A stretch of DNA of 64,000 bases, taken from NCBI GenBank assembly GCA_946406115.1, contig OX291553.1:6391001-6455000 (forward strand), written 5' to 3'. The notes under the pieces were generated by a model. The model was not told the DNA's origin. It saw nothing but the letters and a program-made list of their open reading frames with translations, and searched no databases. Below, in pieces: positions 49,787-60,630 of this stretch. How positions within the stretch are numbered: the stretch's first letter is position 1; the number at the start of each line of letters is the position of its first letter. This DNA comes from Apoda limacodes (Eukaryota; Arthropoda; Insecta; Lepidoptera; Limacodidae). The translations under genes and the position numbers were made by a program.

Positions 49787-50607
49787 CACGGTTGGATGGT
49801 GTTCTTCTGTACGTGAGTGCTACTAAATTGTTTTCAGCGGATTTGCAAGGTAATAATATTTTATCATAATAATAAATTTCCGCAAAGTAACGCCTGATTC
49901 TATCAATAATCATATCAACCCCTACACCCTAAATTGCCCCTGGGGCAGGTGTGTTTGTGTCGCCGGCAAAAGGCATAAATATGCGTCAAATAGTCAAGTG
50001 AAAAGAATAACAAAAAAGTATTATCAAAAAGTACGACTTTCATAATTGCTTTCAATGTTTTAGGAACACGGTGGAATGAATTTATACATTATACAGATAG
50101 CAAACGAGCTATGTATTTTATTTTTTTATTGAAAAGTTTTAGAGAAAATACCAAAACATAAATAGTTTATTGTAAAAATTAAACATTGTTTTGTGAATAC
50201 GTTACGTAACATTTTTACACTGTAATCTTAACACTCTGTTATTATCCAACAAATGCGTGTCGACGAGCGAGACATGTCGTGACGTCATTCTTCATTTAAT
50301 TTACGGCAGATCTCAAATCCATACGAGAGATTTCTATACAAAATTTATGACTTGCCTAAGAAAGTATATTACGGAAAGAAAACTCGTTCTTTATAGGATT
50401 TTTTAAACGAAATACTATTGTTATTAAACAAGATCTGTTTCTAATGTGGTCAGAATTTTATTTTTATTTTATCAACACAAACACAGAAAAAATATATTTA
50501 CAAAATTAATTCATTACTAATCAATAATATCAGTAGAAAACAAATATAACAATAAACAAAAGGTGGTTACCCCAATAATAAAAGTGATTGTCACATTTAT
50601 AATTTAT

Positions 50608-50815
50608 TATAAACTTACTTTTGCCAGCGGCTTCACCCACCCTAAATTTGGTTATAGTTATTCCTACGGAAACTTTTGAATTTTTCAGGATAAAAACTAT
50701 GTCCTTCCCCGGGACTCAACTATCTTCATACCAAATATCATCTTAATAAGTTCAGCGGTTTTAGTGTGAAGAGGTAACAGACAGACGGACTTCCTTTCGT
50801 ATTTATAATACTAGC
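50608..50815 (+). repeat. Dispersed lepidopteran repeat copy
   Basis: Contains CGGCTTCACCCACCCTAAAT, GTCCTTCCCCGGGACTCAAC, ATCTTAATAAGTTCAGCGGT and TATTTATAATACTAGCTG. It is in the opposite orientation to the copy at 2438-2645. Confidence 0.7.
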
Positions 50816-52125
50816 TGACCTTACAAACACTGTTTCTCTTTTTGGCGCGCCATATATTCTGAAAGGGTTGTACCTACTAATTCAGAAAACTGAACCCAGC
50901 CTATGCACAACTTTCAAAAATTATAGTATCGGTTTGCGTGAGTCCAACTCGCACCTAACCCTTTTTATCTTTATAAAAACCCTTGCCCTAACAAAAGCGA
51001 ACACAACAAAAAAAATATCCAATTTGGTGCAGTCGTTGGGAAGTTAGGGAGTGACCAAGGGAAAAAGAGATTCATTTTTATATATAAAGATTTAATAAAT
51101 GAAAAAAAATTATAAATTTTTAAGTTTTATATTTTTTAGATGATGTAGTTATAAGTGATATGTCAATGATAAATAGAATAGCTTTTGTGTGCAGTATCGA
51201 TCTTTTGATCTAATAAAAACTGAGTTTAATAAAAATATTGGGGATCGTACAATAATCTTCCCTATCTATATATTTATCATTAATATTATATATCTCTTTA
51301 ATATTGAGCTATTACTGAAACCTACATTATGAATCCTAAAAAATATGTAAGCATTTAATTTTTTTGGTAATGTTTCGAACTAAATCCCTAAGAAAGGGAG
51401 CAATTGGGACGTCAAAATATATATATATTGGTTAATCCCTCAATCACTTACAGCTTACTTCTAATTGTTGCATTTATCCTGATCCCTATTTATAAATTTG
51501 TCGCACGGATATGAGGATATCTGTGTTTGGTCTAAAATTCTAAAAAAATGACCAAAAAATCACGATGGTAAAAAAATATCACTTTTTTTTAAGGATTTGG
51601 CCAAATCACTGTAGCACTCAGTGAAATGGTATAATGGTATTTTGATTTATACCATAGCTCTGGTTATAGTCAGTGATTTAACCAAATCACTAATGTCGGC
51701 CGTGCTATGGGAAAAATTACTAAGGGCTTGCTCCATATTTATTATTTGCATTAAACTGTCCATGCTAAAATTAATTTGCATTTTAATATAAGAAATTAAT
51801 TTATAAATAAATTTACATATTGATTGAGAGAGTTTCAGGAATATCTTGAGCACAAAGATTATAGGTGTGACCGAGATAAGAAACCATTACGTAATTCAAG
51901 TTTTAAAGTTTGTGGTTTTGCGAAAATTCTGTATGAGTACTATTATTTAGTGTCCAACAATATTTGTTCCCTATCTCAATCGTTTTTTACCTCTCTCCTC
52001 ACTACTCCCTACTAAGCGATGACTTGGAGGTTTTTAAATATTTTTGAATGCTTATAAATGTTCGGCCAAGTGCGTACCGTACACACATAAATAAGGGTTC
52101 CCTAGAAAATCTTATAAACAGACTA

Positions 52126-52338
52126 GCATTTGCCCGCGGGTTCACCCACCCTAAATTCGGTTATCGGTGTAGGATTTGAACGGCAACTCCTCAATATGTT
52201 TTTTTCTATATTCTATATATCCTTTTTCGGGATTCAAACTATCTTCATGCCAAATTTTATCTTAATCGGTACAGCGGTTTAAGCGTGAGGAGGTAACAGA
52301 CAGACATAGTTTCTTTCGCATTCATAATATTAGTATGG
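52126..52338 (+). repeat. Dispersed lepidopteran repeat copy
   Basis: A 213-base, nearly complete unit from CTAGCATTTGCCCGCGGGTT to GCATTCATAATATTAGTA. It includes the GGCAACTCCTCAAT block and the CGGTTTAAGCGTGAGGAGGT block. It is immediately followed by a tRNA-like sequence. Confidence 0.75.
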
Positions 52339-52360
52339 ATTAGTGTGGATAACAAGCGTT

Positions 52361-52434
52361 CTAAAATGGGACTCGAACCCAAACGAGCTCCATAGATTTC
52401 GGGTATGTTTCCTATTGATCTATATCAGCCCCAT
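52361..52434 (-). pseudogene. tRNA-like pseudogene or SINE head
   Basis: On the minus strand there is an A-box-like TAGATCAATAGG (one mismatch to TRGCNNARYNGG) and a perfect B-box GGTTCGAGTCC, spaced as in a tRNA. A T-arm-like TGGG/CCCA pair flanks the TTCGAGT loop. The two acceptor-stem arms do not pair, so it is not a functional tRNA. A tRNA-derived SINE head is equally possible. Confidence 0.45.
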
Positions 52435-53295
52435 TTATATAAGTTGACTGCTACGTCGCTATTAGGAATCAAGTCACATTGCTATATTCTTTGAGATATT
52501 ACTTTCTTCGTCGTTTGTCTACATCATAGGACAAAATAATAAGCAACACCCTGTGCCGCACGTGACCAACCCTTATTTTATATTGTAAATAATAATAACA
52601 GGATACGTCGCAATATCATCCCCTAGTTTTATGTAAATAGTGGTAATGGTAAGATATATTACACGGTAAATGTTGTAAGTGATTTATGGCTTCGTGGATA
52701 TATATTTAATGACCATAAACTTATTTGGGGTATGGGGGGTTAGGATAGTTCAATAAATGATGTCTAAAAATACTGCAACGTTACTTCAGAAAGACTGTCA
52801 GACAGGGACATTGAATTCCTTATAAAAGACAAGTCACATAAACTGTCTTTTGTTTATATTATATACTTTTTTATGTTGTGCTTGTGCTTTATATTTCATG
52901 TTTTTTTATGTTTGTAATGGAAAGTGTCCTTTTATGATAGGGAGGGCATTTTCCAATATTATAATTGGACGCTGTAAGAGAAAGGGAGAAAAGAAATGCC
53001 CTTGCTGAGTTTCTTGCCGGTTCTTCTCAGTACAAGGTCTCCCGCCCTGTAGACTTACGAACCGATGGCGTAATGACATTCATAAGTGCTCAATTATTGT
53101 AGCCTAAACTGAATAAATTATATTGAATTTGAATTTGAATTTATGGCTACTTAAATTATAAGAGATTGCTCCTAAGCTGTAAGACACACTTCCACACGGA
53201 AACATTTACCAGTACCTTCTGATTCTTATACGAACTGTTTGAAAGAGAATGGTCTAATTATACGTCACCACATATTTTATACGATCGAAACTCAC

Positions 53296-53406
53296 CTCCT
53301 GAGGGAAGATGTGTGGGACAGCGCGTTCGTCTGAGCGGCGGCCGAAGCGAAGACGCACGGGCGTACGTGTTTCGCGTAGGGTCAACAAGTCCTCAATGTC
53401 GTCACG
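53296..53406 (-). CDS. sNPF: sNPF precursor, TPVRLRFamide exon
   Basis: A 111-base exon (37 codons, phase 0 at both ends) between acceptor ATGTCTGTTTCAG and donor CAGGAG|GTGAGTTTC. It encodes RDDIEDLLTLRETR, then TPVRLRFGRRSDERAVPHIF and PQE. Cleavage at the monobasic R and at GRR, with glycine amidation, gives TPVRLRFamide. The peptide is followed by RRSD exactly as in the other two peptide exons, suggesting that they arose by duplication. It is separated from the next exon upstream by 3.3 kb. Confidence 0.94.
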
Positions 53407-54099
53407 CTGAAACAGACATTAGAATATAATATTTGTGTTTTGTGCCTTAGCTGTTACACTCCACTGCAGAAGCACAGAAGCTAGGCTGGCCTAGTGCGAG
53501 TTAGCTAACGCTGCAGAGCTAGTAACCACACTTGTCAGAGTTTAAACCTTTTTTTTAATTGCTTATGGCACAGTGTTATATTATATTTTTTTCGGAAGAA
53601 ACAATCCAAAAATTGAAAAATATAAAAATTCTAGAAGCTAGTCTTAATTAACTACAATAGTTTATTAGATTAGTTGATCTGAAAAATAAAAAAATATGAA
53701 AATTAAAGCTAGTTTTAATTAACTACTATAGATTAGTTAGTTCGTTGAGCCGATGAATGACACAGGAAAGAGGGCGCTGGAGTGGACACCGTGACCGCTA
53801 CGAGGTTGAAAACACATAGTTAGGGTGGCAGCGAGAATTCGGATGGTGTAACCGGCTTAAGCACGTTTATTTTAGAAATATAAAGAGGGGATCTATATTC
53901 AGCAGTATATAAATCAAGCAGCTGATAATATGAGAATGATGTTATTTTGTCAAAAATGAAGGATTTTTTTCACCCCACTGCAGGTATTTGAGCTCCAAAC
54001 ATCAAGTGGTTAGGCTTTTTAAACCTTTTTAAGCCGTTCTTACTTACGGCCTCTTTTAAAATAAAATGCTCTAATGTGGCCATTTTTGGTTAGGTTGAG

Positions 54100-54402
54100 A
54101 TGTCACCTTCAATATATTGTCGAAAAAGTCTAAAATACAACTCGAGCAGATATATTCTAATTTCTATAAAAGACGCCTTTCTAGACTCAAATGGTTTAAG
54201 AGACAAAGTCGACCAAGTCAGGCTTATTTTTGGACTTAACAAAGATAGTAGTAATGGCTACGGATCCCCCACTATTGCCGACCGACAATCTCTTTACCAG
54301 AGAGATAGATATATCAGTGCTCGCTGCCCCAAATTAAATCAAAATACAAGATACGTAATGTCTGTTAGAAAACAGACAAGGCGTTCACGAATTTTGATGT
54401 GA
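54100..54402 (+). other. Unassigned 100-codon open frame in sNPF intron
   Basis: ATG-to-stop frame MSPSIYCRKSLKYNSSRYIL... to ...RKQTRRSRILM, antisense to sNPF between two of its exons. It is basic, of moderate complexity, with no signal peptide or motif I recognise. Its GC content is slightly above local background. It could be a transposon relic, a small gene or a chance frame. Confidence 0.2.
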
Positions 54403-54667
54403 TAGACTAGATCAGTGAATTGTGAAATTACCAAATAGCAAAACCGAATCAATTTTTTTTTTCTTTGGTCAACTCAAGTCATTGCTATTAAATAATTCAG
54501 GCTTTACACAAAAAATATAACAATAATAAAATAAATTATTTATGGAACTTATTTAATGCCTACTAATTTATTCATAACTCACTCTAATATATATATATAT
54601 ATATATATTTATAAACTGACTGACCTGAATGAGGGGTGCTAAGTTTGTATGGAAATCCATAATTTTT

Positions 54668-55195
54668 AGGGTTCCGTACCCAAAAGGTAAAAAACAGGAC
54701 CCTGTTACTAAGACTTCACTGTCCGTCCGTCCGTCCGTCCGTCTGTCTGTCCCTTGGCAGTATCACATGAACCGTGATAGTTAATACAGTTGAAATTTTC
54801 ACAGAAAATGTATTTCTGTTCCCGCTATAACAACAAATATTAAATATTTTATATAATAAACAGAATGAAAATAAATATTTAAGGGGCTCCATTACAACAA
54901 ACGTGATTTTTAGGACGCCGTACCCAAAGGGTAATTAATTAGCGGAACCCTATTACTAAGACTCCGCTGTCCATCCGACCCTCCGTCCGTCCTTCAGTTA
55001 GACAGAGTTAGAAAGTTGAAATTTTCACAGATGATGTATTTCTGTTGCCGCTATAACAGGAAAAACTAAAAAAAAAATTAAAATAAATATGTGAGGGGGC
55101 TCCCATACAACAAACATGATTTTTTTGCTCGTTTTCGCTCGATAATAGTACGGAACCCTTCCTGCGCGAGTCCGACTCGCACTACTGAAAATCAG
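54668..55195 (+). repeat. Head-to-tail dimer of the GGGTTCCGTACCC repeat
   Basis: The first monomer starts AGGGTTCCGTACCCAAAAGG. The second starts GGACGCCGTACCCAAAGGGT at about 54913. Both share TTACTAAGACT(T/C)C(A/G)CTGTCC, the (GTCC)n run, GTTGAAATTTTCACAGA and GATGTATTTCTGTT. The second ends with the CGAGTCCGACTCGCACT palindrome. The single copy at 12309-12545 lacks that end. Confidence 0.75.
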
Positions 55196-56424
55196 CCGAT
55201 TTTTTTGTAAAATGCATTTTTATGGTTGGTGTGTCTATGTACATATCTACGTACGAGTAACGCCATGTTATAAAGAGGTAAACATTGTTTGTTTGTGTGT
55301 CTCCTACACCTAATCTCTACAACTAATGAACGGATTCTAAAAATTAAAAGGTAGCTAAACTATATACATATATATAAATAGTAAATATACTTTAATTGAC
55401 TAGAATACGTTTTTAGCTCTAAATTTCAATGTTTGAAAATCTAGTCGTAAAAGTTTTTATCCGGATTGAGAGTTCCCACTAGAATATTTTTTGTGGGATA
55501 CTGTTTCCCCCGGCGTAACAGTGCATATTGCATATTGGCTCGATTTTTGGAACCGAGATAGCTAGAGGGACAGGGAATATTGTTATCCCGACCGAAAGTT
55601 CCCACGGAAATAAGTTTTTCTGCGGGTGAAACCGCGGGGTTCTTCTAGACTTAAATAGTTCGTAAACATTCATAAGTAGTATAAACGAATTGCCCTTTTT
55701 CATTGCTGGGCCAAATATTAAAAGGTGGGAAAAAACTATCATAAAGAAATTTTTTATTTAATTAGTTTTTATATAATGTAGAAGGACCTAGACAGAATTC
55801 GCTCAAGTTAGAGTATATAAGCTTATTGAAATACTTTCTTAGGTACAGTTGCTCTGCGAAAGGGAACAAGTAACGATCCCTGTTCTAACAAATCTCTCCG
55901 TGGCTTGGGGACACTTATCCACTTTGTTCTGACGTCATTATCCACTTTATCCGTCCCGGGCCGTGTAATCTCTATTTCGCTTGCGGTTTTCGGTGTGGAG
56001 TGTTTAATTGTGTCACTTTCATTCTTGCTAATTTATTTTTATATACAGGAATTGAAAGACAAATAAGAAATTAAATAATTTATTCTTGTAGTTTGAAGAA
56101 TTACCTGTTGGTATTTGGATTTGGAAGAATGACGATAGGACTAGTTCAACAATATCACTTTTGCAACTCGGCTTGAACATACAAATAAGCGCTCACAAAC
56201 AGACTGTTAACCATGTTACAGGGACCATCAATTTTTGGGCTTCTAAAATGTACTTAAACGAATAGATACTTCATAGAAGCAAAGAAAAACAATTTAACAA
56301 CCGATGCGCAGTGCATTTTAAATGAGTAAGTAAATTTTTATCCTTCACAGTCATTTCTGAATAATCATATTTTAATATGTGCTTCATTTATAGTATTTTC
56401 TTTTTTTACATTTAAGTACCGAAG

Positions 56425-56720
56425 CTCTGAATGTTACTCAGCCGTTTTGGTGTCTACCTCGCCTTCTGAAGGATGGGCGTTCGAACTTGGCTTATAAGAA
56501 TGAGTCTTTATCTGTGTACTCGGATATTTAACAGGTTTTTGAATGATGGAAAACATTGTGAGGAACCTGTATACGTCGGTGAAGATATCTAAAAGGTGTA
56601 TGTGAAGTCCAGCCATTCACGCTGGGCCCACATCACTATAGTCCACTGACTATAGCTTAAGTTGCCCACATCAAAGTTTGGTATGGGTAGGCGGGTGCCC
56701 CAACAGGCTGATAACACACA
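56425..56720 (+). mobile_element. tRNA-derived SINE
   Basis: The head has an A-box-like AGCCGTTTTGGTG and a B-box-like GCGTTCGAACT about 35 bases apart. The body carries ACATTGTGAGGAACCTGTAT, GTGAAGTCCAGCCATTCACG, CTGGGCCCACATCACTATAG and GGCGGGTGCCCCAACAGG. The body matches the fragment at 3935-4110. It ends within about 15 bases of the sNPF exon at 56735. Confidence 0.7.
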
Positions 56721-56734
56721 ATATAGGTACTGAC

Positions 56735-56901
56735 AGGTAGGAGCGGAACGCTGAGGTCGGAGCGGCGGCCGAAGCGCAGGCGGCGCGAGGGTGAGCGAAC
56801 CGACTTGCGAGCCAGCGCGTGCCCGCCCAGGGCGTCGTGCTGTGCTAGCAGCGCGTACAGTCCGCCCAGTGCGTCCCAGCTCCCGCCTTCTACCGCTTCC
56901 G
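56735..56901 (-). CDS. sNPF: sNPF precursor, first visible exon (SPSRRLRFamide)
   Basis: A 167-base minus-strand exon between acceptor TTATTGTTGCAG and donor CTACCT|GTCAGTACC. It begins in phase 1 (two bases complete a codon from an upstream exon) and ends in phase 0. It encodes EAVEGGSWDALGGLYALLAQ, then HDALGGHALARK, SVRSPSRRLRFGRRSD and LSVPLLP. Cleavage at RK and GRR with amidation predicts SVRSPSRRLRFamide, or SPSRRLRFamide after a further cut. The acidic/Ala/Leu-rich leader with no signal peptide shows that the start codon and secretion signal are in another exon. No suitable ATG with a hydrophobic run was found up to 64000, so the 5' end is probably outside the window. Confidence 0.93.
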
Positions 56902-59900
56902 CTGCAACAATAAGTAAATACGTTACAATGGAGATTTAGGTTAGGATAAAGCAGATTACAGAGCTATTAGTTATTTAAATAAACCCAAATATGGTACTCA
57001 GTGGTTTTTGGGGACGCTGATCACGAGTATGGTTAGCAAATTTTGGGCGATTTTTAAGGAAAATAAAAAGTGAAGTGATTCAGATTCAGGCCTTTACCTC
57101 CTGGTTTCCAGGCACTTCTAGGACCTTTCGTAATCAACGATCCAAAAAAATATCCTAAGCGATTTCAGGAAAATCAAAAAACATTAGTAAATAATTGATT
57201 TTTTACATTTTTGTAGCCGGCAGTAGTTAGGTGGTATCTGCGCTTTAGATTTGTATTAAATTTTTAGACACTATTGAAAATTGGTAGAGAGTGTCATGTT
57301 ATAATGGAATAAGATGAACTCACACGTTACATCTAGTTTTTTTTTTTCAACATATTCTAGAAAAATTAAAATATCTATTAAATACATATAGGTATTTAAT
57401 AAAATCCATTCGAAACGTTATATGGTGTTGATAAGCGTAATTGTATTCCGTCTCGTCAAATAATATTATGAAAATCTTTAACTCAGATAATACCTCAGAG
57501 AGTTGCCGGATAAAAGAGAACCATTATGAAATTAGGGCTGTCTCGAGCGGCGAATTTATCTCGACATAACCTAAAACTTTTGTGAGGACTAAAACGCTGT
57601 TGTACTGATTCTTTCGATGACAGATCGAGTTTGAGTCGAGATCAACGGAGAAAATAATTCGTTGTGTGATTATTCATGTCTTTAAAAATAAATTTAAAAT
57701 ATTAATAGGTACTTTTGAACGTAGCCTTTTATGAGAGACTAGTATTTGCTAGAGGTAGTACCAGTTACAATTTGAGTTCTACTTACTATTTCACAGGAAA
57801 GTAAACATTTGACAAATTAGTGATTATATTATTTACTAACAGCAAATTTTAGCGATTTCGGAGAATATTTTTAATTATACAATAAATTGATCTGTTTCTT
57901 ATTTATAAATGTATTTATATATTATCTTCCGTGTCCAATCCTAACATATGTTTTACACTTCAACTCATTAAATTGAGTTTTTGTAAATTGAATGTATATG
58001 TGTGTGTGTAGGTAAACATATGTGGTAGACGCAAAGCCCACTACTCATGCGATTAAATTTGTTTCTCATTAAATTTCGTAATTCGGACCCCATTTACTTT
58101 CAATACTTAATTTTCATCGGCGCCGCTTACTAGCCTTAATTAGCTTAAATGCCTACTGGCATTTGGCAAGAAAGTTAAAAATAAGCACTTGTCATAGAGT
58201 ACTTAATTTATAAATAATAGTTAAACTTATGATTGGCAACCCTTTGGTTAAAGCTCGATATGAGCGTCCGACCGTGACTGAAGTGTGGCACATCATCGAT
58301 CTACAAAAGCCACTTTGTACAGCCACATTTTACCCCTGTAGTAATAGCTGTGTAGTATGTATACTAGGCGGAGATAATTACGTCACGTTCTGTCACTTCG
58401 GTCGTTAGCAATTTTTTTATCGATTTATTAAATAAACAATACAAATAAATATCAATATGCCCTATGTATAACGGCATAACTCAATAACGGCCCGATCGAT
58501 TTGGTTTATTTCAATTGTCAGAAAAAGGTTTGTATGAAAGAAAAAACCGGTAAATTGCGAGTTGGACTCGCGCACTAAGGGAAAACCGTCGTTGTGCTCA
58601 CGCGGGGAAGATTTTTGAATTAGTAGGTATAAAACCTGCCTGCCTACTTTCTCACTTCACTTCGAAAACTAAAAATCATTACAAATAAATTAATAAATAG
58701 AAAAAATATTTATAAAAAAAAATATAAGTAGGTGTATGTGTATATTTGCATGCGTTCCGCACGATCCCTGTTGCACCCAAAGTGTTCCTACTACTATACA
58801 CGTTCATATATTTACTTTATACCATTAAATGGATGGCTGCTGTTATGGACATCTAGAAACTGTAAGATTGACATATCTCAGGATAAAAATTGTATGTGAA
58901 TCGTATTAGTAGAGATCCACCCCATCGCGTTGGGACGGCACACCATCGTAAAATGTCTGATAAAGTTCGGAGATAAATTTCATGATGACATTTTTAGTTA
59001 CATATTTGTCCAATTTAGTTTATATATAGATATATATGAGATATTGTTTACTACATGTAGTAAGAATGTGATAATAAAAGACAAGACAAGAGAAAAAAAA
59101 TGATGATACAAGAAAAATCATAGCAAAGACAGTTAAAAGATTCAATTTATTGAACCTGCAACTTTTAGAATCTGAATAGGTGTCTATTCATCAGAGAGAT
59201 AAATTATTATATTATATATTTCATATATTTTCACTCATTTTACTTTCAAATATTCACATTTCATATTCTTCATTCCATTTCATATTTATGTTATCTATTA
59301 TTTCTGTCTCTCATATTTTCTTAATTTTATAAAGTACGTTATAAAATACTTATATACTAGGAGCACATGAGTTGCCTACAATTCGTACATTTTATAAGAT
59401 ATATGGAAGTATATTAAATTGAATACTTCAACCGGTCGCCCCTTTTTTTTATTAAGTAAAGGTGTGTGATTGAAAATTGAAGCAGTTCATCACTTGATGA
59501 TGTGTAATTCTTTAGCCCCTTGTCAGCCTCTTACAGATGATTCAATTGTGATCTTTTTCAATTCAATTTTGCATTCGATTTAACACAAAGCTTCTATTTA
59601 ATGTTAGATTCAGAACTTATACTCGCATTTATTTTGTGAATCGGCAAAACGTTGCCAATATATGTTTTTTTTTGCATCTCTGGTAAAAAAAAGTGGCTTA
59701 CAACTATGTTTGTATGTAGCACGTCATGACGCGCTAAGCTCTTAATTTTTCTTCTCCTAATTCTATTACCAAACTAAATCGTTTACATACGAGTCAAACA
59801 ACTTTCTGAAAATTATAAGGCACATCCGGACGGACGGACGTACATTTATAAAGAAACTATAACTGTGCCTTTTTTGCCATTACGAAACATATAGGTACGT

Positions 59901-60630
59901 TGTATATGTCCGTTAAATAAAGTGACATTAAATAAAGTTTTACCAAATTTAAAAGCTTTTGATTTTTTTTTATTTACACTTGGTTTGAATACGGTATAAT
60001 ATACTAGTAATTTAAATGTTTTTGTATAATTTTGAGGGTAAGCCTAACATATTATTTTCTAAAATGCGGCCAGCTATTTGCAACTATACATTAATTCACA
60101 GTAATAATAGCGAAATAAAAATCAAATGTGATGAACCCACAAACAAATCAACGCGCAGTCGGCTAAAATAAAAACAAGTATTCAGCCGAGTTGTAATAAT
60201 TAGACGTTGTATACAGATATCGGTAACGAGTTATACTGAAATCAATTCAGTTAAGCGGATTAGTAACTACTCATTCAGCAAGTGTTTTCAGCTGAATTTA
60301 GTCACAATACAATATATTAAAAGCCTAACCGAGCTTCATTGCTAAGTAATTGTTACAGTTATGAGAAACGGATTAAAAGGATTTTGTTGACAAATTAGAT
60401 TTCGACAGAAACGAGTTTTGGTTGGGTTTCTTACCTTACTTAGAACTTTTTTATTCGGAGTTATAACTACCTACAATAGCTGATGTATTTGTGTGTTCCT
60501 TACCTTCGAAGAAAAAGATACAATACAGCCCTAATAAAACTTTGACACTAATTTTAGAATTCGTATGTGTAATCTTGTTAAAAAATCTTAAATTTTTTTT
60601 TTTATATTTTGTTTAAATTTAATGCATAAA
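56902..60630. other. Upstream intron of sNPF, no gene seen
   Basis: AT-rich DNA with scattered repeat fragments (for example the GCGAGTTGGACTCGCGCAC palindrome at 58557-58575) and no exon I can support. The missing signal-peptide exon of sNPF would be expected in this direction. Confidence 0.6.

Larger units (their letters stand above)
45705..53295 (-). other. sNPF intron of 7.6 kb, transposon-filled
   Basis: Separates the APSMRLRFamide and TPVRLRFamide exons. It holds the Jockey-like ORF1 pseudogene (48228-49786) and four copies of the short repeat family described at 2438. It also holds a tRNA-like sequence (52361-52434) and AT-rich DNA in which I see no further exon. Confidence 0.8.

Noticed and set aside
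56105..56190. Minus-strand frame MFKPSCKSDIVELVLSSF leading into a GTAATTC donor between two sNPF exons.
   Set aside because: No convincing acceptor, and the phase-1 donor does not fit the phase-0 sNPF exons around it.
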